A stretch of DNA of 44,548 nucleotides from positions 1-44,548 of the forward strand of contig CAIXLG010000129.1 in assembly GCA_903920215.1 (NCBI GenBank). The letters are read 5' to 3'. Source of the stretch: an uncultured Chlorobiaceae bacterium. GTDB taxonomy: Bacteria > Bacteroidota > Chlorobiia > Chlorobiales > Chlorobiaceae. A model generated the notes under the pieces. It worked only from the letters and a program-made list of their open reading frames with translations. It was not told the origin of the DNA and ran no database searches. Positions 1 through 8,379 of the stretch are shown here, in pieces (the first letter of the stretch is position 1; every line of letters starts with the position of its first letter). The position numbers and the translations under genes are program-made.

Positions 1-51
1 ACCGAGTGCGGTAAAGGAACGGTCAAGTATTTTTCGGGTGCCGATATTCAT
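1..51 (-). CDS. pstA: PstA phosphate ABC transporter permease, N-terminal fragment cut by window edge
   Basis: Only the first 17 codons lie in the window, read leftwards from an ATG at 49-51. They translate as MNIGTRKILDRSFTALG, which resembles the N-terminal cytoplasmic segment of PstA permeases. The ORF begins 33 bp after the stop of pstC on the same strand, the usual pstC-pstA order. No clear ribosome binding site precedes it, and an in-frame TTG three codons upstream is an alternative start. The assignment rests mainly on position next to pstC. PstA pairs with PstC to form the membrane channel of the high-affinity phosphate importer. Confidence 0.7.
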   Translation of the reverse strand, partial: MNIGTRKILDRSFTALG

Positions 52-84
52 AACGAGCAAGACAAATAAGTTAGAGTACCACGC

Positions 85-1257
85 TCACTGACCGGAGAGG
101 ATTTTCCGCTGGCGGACAACAATGCGTTCACTGACAAGGTTGCTGATAAAGCTGATAACAAGCAGAAGCAGGCCCATGGCAAAAAGCACATGGTAACGCG
201 CTGAACCGGTGACCTGGTCGGCTTCGCCCATGTCGCCGGCAATGGTCGCCGTCAGTGTTCTGATGGCTTCAAGGTAGTTGAACCAGGGCTCGGGAATATG
301 GGAGGAGTTACCAGAGGCCATCCAGACGACCATGGTTTCGCCGAGAGCTCGCATAATACCGAGGATAACGGCTGCAAGAATGCCGCTGCTGGCAGCGGGA
401 AGAACGGTTTTAATGATAGTTTCAGCTCTGGTGGCGCCGAGCGCATAACTGCCTTCACGGATGTCGCGGCCGACGGCCTGAAGGGCGTCTTCGGAGACGC
501 TGACAATGGTCGGCAGGGCCATGAAGCTTAGAATAATCGAGACATTGAGCGCGTTGGTGCCGGTAAGAATCTGTATGGCGTAGAGCATGGTGCCGACCTT
601 GTACAGCATGAAAAGAGAGATGAGGCCAAACACGGTAAGCAGGAGCACGTAAAGTTGCTGACGGCGCAGAGGCTCCTTGACGCCAGCAGTAAGGAGATCG
701 GCGGAGACGAGAACAAGAAGCACGAGAAATGGTGTGACGAGGATCCACCATGCCCACATCAGCATGGGGCCGCCGTTGTTCTGGAGCATCGGAGCAAAAA
801 CGACAAGGGCAAAAAAGCCGAAAGCTACTGACGGTATGGCCGCAAGCATTTCTATGACGGGTTTGACATACTGCCGGACTGAAAACGGAAGAATATCGCT
901 CAGGCATATGGCTGCCGTAACACCCATGGGAACAGCAATAAGGGCGGAACCAAACGTTACCATCACGCTGCCGTAGATAATGGCAAGTGCTCCAAACCCG
1001 CCGGGGTGGTCGGCCGGGTACCAGTTTGAACTGGTGAAGAATTCACTGAATCCACGGAGCTGGAAAAAGGGAACGGCATCGCGGGCAACGAAGTAGAAGA
1101 TAAAGAGGACAACAACGGCGACAAACGAGGCAACACCGAGAAGCAGGCCTTCGCCTACTTTGTTTGCTGCCTTCTGCAGGGTGCGTTTGCGGGCGCTTAT
1201 GACAAATGCATTGGTCCGGTTACTGCCCCCGACGCTATCGTCTGCCATAGAGTCCAA
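85..1257 (-). CDS. pstC: PstC phosphate ABC transporter permease
   Basis: This 390-residue integral membrane protein is one of the two permease subunits of the PstSCAB inorganic phosphate importer. A cytoplasmic N-terminus of about 35 residues precedes the first hydrophobic helix (about 37-58). The ABC permease EAA loop, which contacts the PstB ATPase, is seen at about 267-296 (EGSYALGATRAE with the conserved glycine), followed by the typical RALGETM. The protein is longer than common PstC proteins (about 300-320 residues); the extra length lies in the N-terminus and a segment around 160-235 containing further hydrophobic helices. It is transcribed leftwards behind pstS and ahead of pstA. The hairpin at 1395-1423 should reduce readthrough from pstS into this gene. 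Identification is firm from the EAA region and synteny. Confidence 0.93.
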   Translation of the reverse strand: MDSMADDSVGGSNRTNAFVISARKRTLQKAANKVGEGLLLGVASFVAVVVLFIFYFVARDAVPFFQLRGFSEFFTSSNWYPADHPGGFGALAIIYGSVMVTFGSALIAVPMGVTAAICLSDILPFSVRQYVKPVIEMLAAIPSVAFGFFALVVFAPMLQNNGGPMLMWAWWILVTPFLVLLVLVSADLLTAGVKEPLRRQQLYVLLLTVFGLISLFMLYKVGTMLYAIQILTGTNALNVSIILSFMALPTIVSVSEDALQAVGRDIREGSYALGATRAETIIKTVLPAASSGILAAVILGIMRALGETMVVWMASGNSSHIPEPWFNYLEAIRTLTATIAGDMGEADQVTGSARYHVLFAMGLLLLVISFISNLVSERIVVRQRKILSGQ

Positions 1258-1391
1258 TAGTTAGTTTAACAAAAATCGCTTTTTTTGATGACCCAATCTA
1301 CTGGCTTTCACCGTAGCATCCAATGATCGATTTGTTACAAGTTTGAAACATTCAGCACCTAAAATTATGACCATTTTTTGGAATAGAAAAC

Positions 1392-1423
1392 AAAAAAGCC
1401 GGTAATTGTGGTTAACCGGCTTT
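1392..1423 (-). terminator. Rho-independent terminator or attenuator after pstS
   Basis: On the minus strand a perfect 9-bp stem (arms 1415-1423 and 1395-1403, AAAGCCGGT/ACCGGCTTT) with an 11-nt loop runs directly into six T residues (1392-1397). It lies 35 bp after the pstS stop and before pstC, so it would uncouple abundant binding-protein mRNA from the lower-level permease mRNA, as is common in binding-protein-dependent transport operons. Because the stem is fairly symmetrical, it could also act weakly on the other strand, but no plus-strand gene ends here. Confidence 0.75.
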
Positions 1424-1457
1424 GTAAAACTTAAGTCATGAAAAAATAACAACGGGC

Positions 1458-2282
1458 TCAGCGGTTAATAAAACCAAGTTCGGTGATTATCGCTTTACCG
1501 TTAGACGACTGAGGAAGGTTAATAAACTGTTTGACTGAACCTGAAGGTTGGCCGTTTGTATAAAAATAGAGGGGCCTGGAAACCTGATAGGTGCCATTTT
1601 TTACCGTTGTTACGCTTGGCAGAACACCGCTCACTGCAATTACTTTTACCGAACGGTCGACAAAGCCAAGGCCGAGAAAGCCTATTGATGAAAGGGTTGT
1701 GCTCACTCTGCTCTTTACGGCCCCGTTACTGGACTGGGTTTCGGCAGTGCCTGTTATCTTGACGCCTTTGCCTACGACCAGCTCCTTAAAGGACTCCTGG
1801 GTGCCGCTGTTGGATTCGCGTTGTATGACGACAATACGGGCATTTGGTCCCCCAACCTCTTTCCAGTTGGTGATTGCGCCGCGATAGATGCTGCTGATCT
1901 GGGCTTTGGTGAGTGAGGTTACAGGGTTACCGGGATGAACAACCATGGAAAGACCGTCGAGCGCAATAACATGAGCAACAGGATTAACACCCTTCTGCTT
2001 TGCTGCGGCTATCTCTTCCGGCTTCATCGCGCGGGACATTGCTGCAATGGTGCATGAGCCGTTAATAAGGCTTTTTGCGCCGTTGCCGCTTCCGGATTCA
2101 CTGACTGTGACACGAACTCCATATTTTTTAGTGAAATATGATGCGAAGGATTTTGCAAGGGGACCAACTGTTGTAGAGCCATCAAGGACAATAGCGTTTG
2201 TTGCGGCTTCAGTGGTTCCGAGAGCGGCAAAAACGGTAAGGGCAACGAGTAAGAGTAATTTTTTTATCATGGTAGCAGTCAT
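1458..2282 (-). CDS. pstS: PstS phosphate-binding periplasmic protein
   Basis: This 274-residue protein is the phosphate-binding component of the Pst importer. It starts with a Sec signal peptide (basic MIKK, a hydrophobic stretch, cleavage probably after TTEA at about residue 26). The mature part has the PstS-type ligand signatures: DGSTTVGPL near its start, the ESGSGNGAKSL segment, SRAMKPEE, and QRESNSGTQESF, whose Ser/Thr/Arg residues coordinate phosphate in this family. The first ATG is preceded by a weak GAAAG; a second in-frame ATG four codons later, right at MIKK, is an alternative start. It is the first gene of a leftward pst operon and is followed by a terminator-like hairpin before pstC. 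Phosphate-starvation control is likely but I see no convincing tandem Pho box. Confidence 0.93.
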   Translation of the reverse strand: MTATMIKKLLLLVALTVFAALGTTEAATNAIVLDGSTTVGPLAKSFASYFTKKYGVRVTVSESGSGNGAKSLINGSCTIAAMSRAMKPEEIAAAKQKGVNPVAHVIALDGLSMVVHPGNPVTSLTKAQISSIYRGAITNWKEVGGPNARIVVIQRESNSGTQESFKELVVGKGVKITGTAETQSSNGAVKSRVSTTLSSIGFLGLGFVDRSVKVIAVSGVLPSVTTVKNGTYQVSRPLYFYTNGQPSGSVKQFINLPQSSNGKAIITELGFINR

Positions 2283-2350
2283 ATACTTTCGATTCTAGTT
2301 ATTAATTCCATTTCCCCTCCATCACACTACAACATAAGATAGCGACAGGT

Positions 2351-2378
2351 ATGATAACTTTGAAATTTATCGAGTTAA
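2351..2378 (-). promoter_or_regulatory. Candidate sigma-70-like promoter for pstS
   Basis: Reading the minus strand, a TTAACT (plus coordinates 2373-2378) is followed after 16 nt by TATCAT (2351-2356), about 70 bp upstream of the pstS start. The match to -35/-10 consensus is partial (4/6 and 5/6). It lies in the 181-bp divergent region between pstS and the HAD hydrolase gene. Confidence 0.25.
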
Positions 2379-2463
2379 ATATACGCTTAAGCTCCAGAAT
2401 CGTTGACAGGTTTTTATAGGCACTGTCACGAACATCTTTTTTGAAACACTTGAAATAACCATC

Positions 2464-3117
2464 ATGACTTTCAATGCTGTTATTTTTGACCTGGACGGGA
2501 CGCTGCTTGATACCCTTCAGGATCTTTTCAATACTCTTAATTCTGTGCTATCGCGCCATAGCTACCCTACCCATACTCTTGATGAGTGCAGGTTTCTTGT
2601 GGGGCATGGCATGAGAGATCTGGTTCGGAAAGGTATACCGGAAGGGGCAAGGAATGAGGAGACGATCGACCTTCTGCTTAAGGATTTGATGGCAGAGTAT
2701 GCTGATAACTGGAAGATCAATTCACGGCCGTATCCCGGCATTGCCAGGCTGCTTGATACCATTACAGAACGGAAGATCAAAATGGCGATTCTTTCGAATA
2801 AAGCTGATCACTTTACCCGTCTGTGCGCTGAAAGTCTGCTTGGGAAGTGGCGTTTCGATGTGGTCATGGGTCAGCAGACGGGCATTGCTCCCAAGCCTGA
2901 TCCGGCAGGAGCGCTGCTTGTTGCAGGTATGCTTGGCGAGGAGCCGCCCGGGATTCTTTATGTGGGCGACAGCGGGGTTGATATGCTGACCGCTTCACGG
3001 GCTGGAATGTACGCTGTTGGTGTGCTGTGGGGCTTCAGGCCGGAGAGTGAGCTGCTGGAATTCGGAGCAAAAAGTGTGGTTGGACATCCGGAGGAAATTA
3101 TCGGATTACTTCAATAA
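2464..3117 (+). CDS. HAD-superfamily hydrolase, phosphoglycolate phosphatase-like
   Basis: This 217-residue cytoplasmic protein carries all four HAD phosphatase motifs: motif I DLDGTLLDT (nucleophile Asp9, acid/base Asp11), motif II serine in ILSNK (Ser111), motif III lysine in APKPDP (Lys144) and motif IV VGDSGVDM (Asp169 and Asp173). The helical cap inserted between motifs I and II (about residues 20-80) makes it a Gph/PGP-type C1-capped enzyme, so phosphoglycolate or another small phosphomonoester is the likely substrate. Length is typical. It is divergent from pstS and stands alone on the plus strand, with a repeat-rich region after it. Within this subfamily substrates cannot be told from sequence, so no gene symbol is assigned. 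Confidence 0.85.
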   Translation: MTFNAVIFDLDGTLLDTLQDLFNTLNSVLSRHSYPTHTLDECRFLVGHGMRDLVRKGIPEGARNEETIDLLLKDLMAEYADNWKINSRPYPGIARLLDTITERKIKMAILSNKADHFTRLCAESLLGKWRFDVVMGQQTGIAPKPDPAGALLVAGMLGEEPPGILYVGDSGVDMLTASRAGMYAVGVLWGFRPESELLEFGAKSVVGHPEEIIGLLQ

Positions 3118-3173
3118 GCCTTCGAAACCGGACAAATCGGACACGTATAAAAAAGAGTGGGCAGGGAAAGAAA

Positions 3174-3233
3174 GTGCTGAGTGCTGAGTGCTGAGTGCTG
3201 AGATAGTGGGCAGTTGGCAGTTGGCAGTTGGCA
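3174..3233. repeat. Heptamer tandem repeats (gtgctga)4 and (gtKggca)4
   Basis: Four perfect tandem copies of gtgctga occupy 3174-3201. After a four-base spacer come four copies of gttggca/gtgggca (3206-3233). The same two heptamers in the same order recur at 6061-6114, so this is a composite family rather than a chance run. Such heptanucleotide repeats are intergenic here and have no coding potential. Confidence 0.9.
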
Positions 3234-3259
3234 GTAAGAAAAGATAATTTCTGAGAAGA

Positions 3260-3293
3260 GAGATTTCTCACTGCGTGTCGAAATGACTGGGGG
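3260..3293. repeat. Scattered-repeat-like segment between heptamer blocks
   Basis: The sequence gagatttctcactgcgtgtc and the following gaaatgac stretch resemble a short intergenic repeat that, from memory, is dispersed in many bacterial genomes. It lies in the loop between two heptamer blocks that are partly complementary. Only one good copy is present in this window, so its repeat status cannot be shown here. Confidence 0.4.
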
Positions 3294-3326
3294 AAGGGAA
3301 AAAAAGAGTTGGCTGTGAATACTGTT

Positions 3327-3393
<67 letters not shown>

Positions 3394-3711
3394 GATTCCA
3401 GAGTTCAGGGGTGAGACACTGGTGTATATTGTCGGGACATATTTGATGTCCGGGCAGGATATAGATTGTGGTTTTATTAAATTTGCTGTAATTTGACAAA
3501 AGTAACAATAAAGAATTAAAGTATTATATTATAGATAGTTACTAAATATCATCCTGTTTGGTATCGTATCCGGCATGATAGTTGCCGTAAATTATCAGCA
3601 AACATCAGTTGCCGTTGTAATTTTTGTTATGGCGAATCAGAGAAGAAATCATGGAGACAAAATATGGCAAAGACCTCTTGTATTTCTTGAATTCAACAGC
3701 CCGATACCCAC

Positions 3712-6048
3712 ATGAAATCATATAATGGCTCCGCAGATATTGAGCAGAAGAGGGAATCTTTCATTATGCTCAATGCCGGCAACATTGATTGCTCTGTGGC
3801 TGGGGAGGAACTGCACCGGTTGAATCGTGCGCTCCTGGCGACAAATACATGCAATCATGCCCTGATGCATAGCTCAAATGAAATTGAATTGTTGCAGAAG
3901 ATTTGCAGCATAATGGTAGAGGTTGGTGGCTACCGTATGGCATGGGTTGGTTATGCGGAAACTGACGAGGCAAAAAGTGTATCTGTTGTTGCAGAGGCAG
4001 GGTTTATCGCTGATTATAATCAGCATCACCAGCTCTCATGGGCTGATGTTCCACAAGGAAGAGGGCCCGCAGGAATTACAATCCGCACGGGAGAGCCAAG
4101 TATTGTCAATCATATTCCTACTGACCCGCTTTTTAAACGTTGGCGCGAGAATGCAATAAATCATGGGTTTGCATCGCTTCTGACATTGCCGCTTAAAGCT
4201 GAGGCCGGAACCTTTGGGGTTTTGACTATCTATTCACCTAAACCCGATGCGTTCAATGCAATGGAGACCGAATTTCTCGTCTCGCTCACTGATAACCTGG
4301 GATATGGAATCACCATGTTGCGAAGCCGTGAGGCAAAACAGAGGGCTGAGAAGGAGCTGAAACAAAGTGAAGAACGGTTCAGGTCATTGTTTGAGGAGCA
4401 TTCCGCTGTCAAATTACTTATTGATCCTTCTTCCGGCAGCATCGTCGATGCGAATAAGGCTGCCGCAGCCTTTTATGGGTGGTCAGTTGAAGAGCTCCGC
4501 AAGATGCTTATTCAGGACATCAATACATCCTCGCCTGAAGGGGTTAAAGATGAAATGGAAAAAGCCCGGTCGAGAGGGAAAAACAAGTTTTCATTTCAAC
4601 ACCGCAGAGCAAATGGCTCCACCCGAGATGTGGAGGTATTAAGCAGCAAGATTGAGATTGCAGGCAAAGAGCTGCTCTACAGTATTATTCATGACATTAC
4701 TGAACGAAATCGTTATGAACAGCTCAATGCGTTCAGGCTTCGGATACTCCAGTTGGCAGAAACCTCTTCGACAGATGAACTGCTGACGGCAACGCTTGAT
4801 GAAGCGGAAAAATTAACAGGAAGTTCAATCGGTTGTGTGTTTTTTGTAGCAGAAGATCAAAAGAGCCTGATGCTCCAAGCTGTATCAACCAATACATTTG
4901 AACATAAGTGCAAGACTGAAGGAACGGGCCAGCACTATTCGCTGGACAAGACAGGTGTATGGACAGATGCGGTAAGGGAGCGAAAAGCGATTATTCATAA
5001 CGATTATGCCTCTTTGGCAAATCGCAAAGAAATGCCTGATGGTCATGCTGAAATAAGGCGCAAACTGGTTATTCCTGTAACCCGTGATGAAAAAATAGTT
5101 GCAATTATGGGAGTGGGAAACAAGCTCACAGATTATGAGGATAACGATATTGAGCGGGTAGAAACATTAGCCAATCAGGTCTGGGATATCGTTGCCAAAA
5201 AGATCGCTGAGGAAGAAAAGAAAAAACTTGCTGCACACTTACAGCACTCAACAAAAATGGAGGCGATCGGGCAGCTTGCTGCAGGCATTGCTCATGAAAT
5301 AAACAATCCCCTCAATTTTATCACGCTCAATGAATATAACCTCAGTGAAGATTTTAACGATCTTCGTGAAATTCTGAATCATTATCGCCGGATAGTTGCC
5401 CAAGTTGAGGGTATTGCCGCTGTTTCTGAAGAGATAGTGCAACTCCATGAAAAAGAGAACAACCTTGACATTGATGAGTTACTCAAGGAAATTCCGAAAA
5501 CTATTGAAGCATCAAAAAATGGAGTTGAGCGCATCAAAAACATCACCCAAAGTATGCGGAACTTCTCTCACAAAAACACGCAGAATACCTTACGTCCATT
5601 TGATATCAACGAGGCCATCCAGGATAACCTGATCATCACAAAGAATGAGTACCTCCACATTGCTACTATTGAAACAACGCTTGAAAATGTCCCACAAGTA
5701 AACGGCAATATATCGCAGATCAATCAGGTCTTACTGAACCTGATCATTAACAGCATTCATGCTATCAAGGCACAAAACAGAAACTCTCCGGGCAGCATCA
5801 CGATTAAAACATGGGCAACCCGGAAACATGTCTATTGCTCTGTGTCCGATGACGGTGAGGGAGTCCCTGAAGAGATCAAAGAACATATTTTTGAACCCTT
5901 TTTTACAACCAGGGTACCGGGGAAAGGCACCGGGCTCGGGTTAAGTATTTCTTACGACATCATTGTGCACAAACATGACGGGACGCTCTCCTGTGAGTGC
6001 CCGGAGAGGGGTGGAACTGTTTTCACGCTTTCACTGCCGGTAAAATAA
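3712..6048 (+). CDS. Sensor histidine kinase with GAF-PAS-GAF input
   Basis: The protein has 778 residues and no membrane segments, so it should be a cytoplasmic sensor. In order: a GAF domain (about 35-205), a PAS domain (about 220-340, [14 protein letters not shown] onward, ending ITERN), a second GAF domain (about 345-500) and the kinase core. The H-box is [18 protein letters not shown] with His528 as phosphoacceptor. A long helical insert separates it from the ATPase N-box ([10 protein letters not shown], about 676), G1 ([10 protein letters not shown]), F (FEPFFTT) and G2 ([11 protein letters not shown]) boxes. This arrangement is shared with the kinase at 6341-8377, showing paralogy. The ATG at 3712 has no clear ribosome binding site; MLNAGN at 3766 with AGAGGG upstream is an alternative start. 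No output domain is present, so a separate receiver, perhaps one of the two downstream, is probably its target. Confidence 0.88.
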   Translation: MKSYNGSADIEQKRESFIMLNAGNIDCSVAGEELHRLNRALLATNTCNHALMHSSNEIELLQKICSIMVEVGGYRMAWVGYAETDEAKSVSVVAEAGFIADYNQHHQLSWADVPQGRGPAGITIRTGEPSIVNHIPTDPLFKRWRENAINHGFASLLTLPLKAEAGTFGVLTIYSPKPDAFNAMETEFLVSLTDNLGYGITMLRSREAKQRAEKELKQSEERFRSLFEEHSAVKLLIDPSSGSIVDANKAAAAFYGWSVEELRKMLIQDINTSSPEGVKDEMEKARSRGKNKFSFQHRRANGSTRDVEVLSSKIEIAGKELLYSIIHDITERNRYEQLNAFRLRILQLAETSSTDELLTATLDEAEKLTGSSIGCVFFVAEDQKSLMLQAVSTNTFEHKCKTEGTGQHYSLDKTGVWTDAVRERKAIIHNDYASLANRKEMPDGHAEIRRKLVIPVTRDEKIVAIMGVGNKLTDYEDNDIERVETLANQVWDIVAKKIAEEEKKKLAAHLQHSTKMEAIGQLAAGIAHEINNPLNFITLNEYNLSEDFNDLREILNHYRRIVAQVEGIAAVSEEIVQLHEKENNLDIDELLKEIPKTIEASKNGVERIKNITQSMRNFSHKNTQNTLRPFDINEAIQDNLIITKNEYLHIATIETTLENVPQVNGNISQINQVLLNLIINSIHAIKAQNRNSPGSITIKTWATRKHVYCSVSDDGEGVPEEIKEHIFEPFFTTRVPGKGTGLGLSISYDIIVHKHDGTLSCECPERGGTVFTLSLPVK

Positions 6049-6060
6049 ATAGGGAGGAAA

Positions 6061-6114
6061 GTGCTGAGTGCTGAGTGCTGAAGAGAGTTGGCAGTGGGCA
6101 GTGGGCAGTGGGCG
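6061..6114. repeat. Heptamer tandem repeats (gtgctga)3 and (gtKggcR)4, second block
   Basis: Three perfect gtgctga units (6061-6081) are followed by gttggca, gtgggca, gtgggca and gtgggcg (6087-6114). This reproduces the order and sequence of the block at 3174-3233, starting only 12 bp after the stop of the preceding kinase. It is non-coding and separates the two sensor kinase genes. Confidence 0.9.
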
Positions 6115-6126
6115 GTGAAGGGAAGA

Positions 6127-6166
6127 ATAGGTCTTATAGGTCGGATGGGACTTGTAGGACTTATAG
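6127..6166. repeat. Short tandem repeat of about 9 bp, taggactta type
   Basis: The segment consists of four to five diverged units of taggtctta/taggtcgga/tgggactt/taggactta. A related run (ggcctataggtcctatggga) lies at 44241-44260 immediately before the group II intron-like sequence, which suggests a dispersed intergenic repeat family. Confidence 0.6.
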
Positions 6167-6305
6167 CTCTTGCGGGTGATGAAAGAGAGAACCATCACGG
6201 GAGTTCGGGATGACGGGGAAAAGGGGTGAGAGGAAAAGCTGTGAACTAAAAAACGCTCACTTGGTTATCGGCATATACATAAAACGGGGTTAATGCGAAT
6301 AGAAA

Positions 6306-6311
6306 TATAAT
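6306..6311 (+). promoter_or_regulatory. Possible -10 element upstream of the hybrid kinase operon
   Basis: A perfect TATAAT lies 30 bp upstream of the start codon at 6341. No convincing -35 is found 16-18 bp before it, so this is only a candidate for the promoter of the kinase/phosphatase/polysaccharide operon. Confidence 0.25.
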
Positions 6312-6340
6312 TATATTGGGGTAACCCTTAACCAACTCAC

Positions 6341-8377
6341 ATGCAGGAATCCGAAGCAAAAGCTACAGTCCTTGTGGTTGATGACAGTACGACCATACGT
6401 ACCCTCGTTTCCAGTATCGTCAAGAAATCCGGCCATACTACCATGATGGCTGAGGATGGTATCAGCTGCATAGAAATCATAAACTCTCATCAGATAGATC
6501 TTCTGCTTCTCGATGTCCATATGCCGGGAAAAACCGGTCTTGAAGTTCTCTCGTATCTTCGTGATCATCATTTGAATATCCCGGTCATCATGATTTCGGG
6601 TTCGGCTGATATTGAAGAAGCGGTCAAGGCTCTGAAAATGGGAGCTTATGACTTTTTACTAAAACCGGTTAATCCAGACAAGCTTACCGTCACCGTAAAA
6701 AACGCCCTCGCAGAATCAGAACTCCGCAAAAACCTTAAACTATTTTCAGCGGCTATCGCACAAAACCCGCTGTCGATTATCATAACTGACACGCGTGGAG
6801 TTATAACGTATACCAACGAGGCGTTTACCTCTATTTCGGGATATAGCCAACAAGAGGTAATGGGCCGGAATATGAATACGCTGAAATCCGGAAAACACTC
6901 AAAGTCATTTTACAAAGATCTTTGGGAAACAATTACTTCAGGAAAGACCTGGACTGGTGAAATCATAAATAAAAAGAAAAGTGGGGAGCTATTCTTTGAG
7001 CAGGCTACTATCAGCCCAATCACTGGCAACAACTCCAAAATATCTCATTTCATAGGCATCAAGCAGGATATTTCCGAGCAGAAAAAGAAACAAGCTGAAC
7101 TTTCTTTGAGCGAAATGAGGTTTCATGATATGGCTAATCTGCTTCCTCAGACCATTTTTGAAATGAACATTCAAGGCCGGATTATCTATACTAACCGTAT
7201 GGGTTTTGAGACGTTCGGGTATACAAGGGAGGATTTTGAAAACGGTGTGCAGGCCACGATGCTTTTTGCACCGGAAGAGCGAGAGAAAGTGCGGTCAAAT
7301 ATGAAAAACCGCCTGGAGGACGTTCCTTTTGACAATCATGAATATACCGGCAGAAAAAAAGATGGAACCTTGTTCCCGATACTTGTGTATACTTCAAGGA
7401 TTTTCGAAAACGGAACGCTTGTGGGCATCAGAGGAATTGTACTCGACATCAGCGAACGCAAAGAGGCAGAAGACCAGCTCCAGCAACTCAACAGGACACT
7501 GGAGCAAAGGGTTGATGAGCGTACCCTGGATCTTGTAAAAAGCCAGCAACAAGTTATCCAGCAGGAAAAGCTTGCGTCCATCGGTCAACTTGCAGCAGGG
7601 ATTGCACACGAGATCAATAATCCCCTTAATTTTATCAAGATAAATTTTGTAACTCAACAGGGAAACATTGCTGATATTCTCTCTATCCTGAATGAGTATC
7701 GCGCGTTCACAAAACAAATTGACTCCAACACAGTGTATTCCAGTGAGCTGCAGAAGTTACACTCAATAGAGCAGGACCTTGACCTTGATATGCTGCTTGC
7801 TGATATTCCTCAAATCTTTGCCGAATCACAAGGAGGGTTTGAACGAATTACAACCATTATCAACAGCATGCGGAACTTTTCTTACAAGCACGCTCTCGAT
7901 GAGAAGGTTCTTTTCGATATGAACAAAGGAATCCGCGACACGCTTATCATTTCCCGTAATGAATACCGGTATTGTGCGGATATTGAAACCGACCTTAAAG
8001 ATTTACCGCCCGTGCCTTGTAATCCAGAGCAGATGAATCAGGTTTTTCTTAACCTGATCATCAACGGTGCACACGCTATAGCATCACAAAAAAGAGCAGC
8101 GAATGGAAAAATAAAAATTGCGACCTGGATAGACAGCACTTCAGTCTATTGCTCCGTTGCGGATGACGGACCGGGTATTCCGCTTGAAGTTCAAAAACAC
8201 ATTTTCGAGCCTTTTTTTACTACAAAAAAACCTGGAATTGGGACAGGGTTGGGACTCAGCATCTCTTATGACATTGTTGTGCATAAGCATCACGGAACAC
8301 TTACCGTTGATTGTCCTGAAGAGGGGGGAACCGTTTTTACTATTGCGCTTCCCATAAGGATCAATAAAGAACAATAA
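6341..8377 (+). CDS. Hybrid sensor histidine kinase: receiver-PAS-PAS-kinase
   Basis: This 678-residue soluble protein starts with a CheY-like receiver (about 7-122; acidic VDD at 13-14, phosphoacceptor Asp58 in LLDVHMPG, Lys108 in LLKPV). Two PAS domains follow (about 130-250 and 262-378, each with a PAC-type end, the second reading VLDISERKEAE). After a coiled coil (about 378-412) comes the kinase core, with His423 in [11 protein letters not shown] and ATPase boxes NLIINGAHAI, DDGPGIPLEV, FEPFFTT and [11 protein letters not shown]. The N-terminal receiver means the kinase is itself controlled by phosphorylation, possibly by the kinase at 3712-6048. Only two bases separate its stop from the start of the receiver-phosphatase gene, so the two are co-transcribed and probably functionally linked. 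The ATG has no good ribosome binding site. Confidence 0.88.
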   Translation: MQESEAKATVLVVDDSTTIRTLVSSIVKKSGHTTMMAEDGISCIEIINSHQIDLLLLDVHMPGKTGLEVLSYLRDHHLNIPVIMISGSADIEEAVKALKMGAYDFLLKPVNPDKLTVTVKNALAESELRKNLKLFSAAIAQNPLSIIITDTRGVITYTNEAFTSISGYSQQEVMGRNMNTLKSGKHSKSFYKDLWETITSGKTWTGEIINKKKSGELFFEQATISPITGNNSKISHFIGIKQDISEQKKKQAELSLSEMRFHDMANLLPQTIFEMNIQGRIIYTNRMGFETFGYTREDFENGVQATMLFAPEEREKVRSNMKNRLEDVPFDNHEYTGRKKDGTLFPILVYTSRIFENGTLVGIRGIVLDISERKEAEDQLQQLNRTLEQRVDERTLDLVKSQQQVIQQEKLASIGQLAAGIAHEINNPLNFIKINFVTQQGNIADILSILNEYRAFTKQIDSNTVYSSELQKLHSIEQDLDLDMLLADIPQIFAESQGGFERITTIINSMRNFSYKHALDEKVLFDMNKGIRDTLIISRNEYRYCADIETDLKDLPPVPCNPEQMNQVFLNLIINGAHAIASQKRAANGKIKIATWIDSTSVYCSVADDGPGIPLEVQKHIFEPFFTTKKPGIGTGLGLSISYDIVVHKHHGTLTVDCPEEGGTVFTIALPIRINKEQ

Positions 8378-8379
8378 CC

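Noticed and set aside
455-907. 150-codon minus-strand frame inside pstC
   Set aside because: It is a shifted frame of pstC, Arg/Pro/His-rich and without any recognisable motif.
2403-2430. Pho box between pstS and the HAD hydrolase gene
   Set aside because: The ctgtcac-like elements are in inverted, not tandem 11-bp, arrangement, so they do not match a Pho box.
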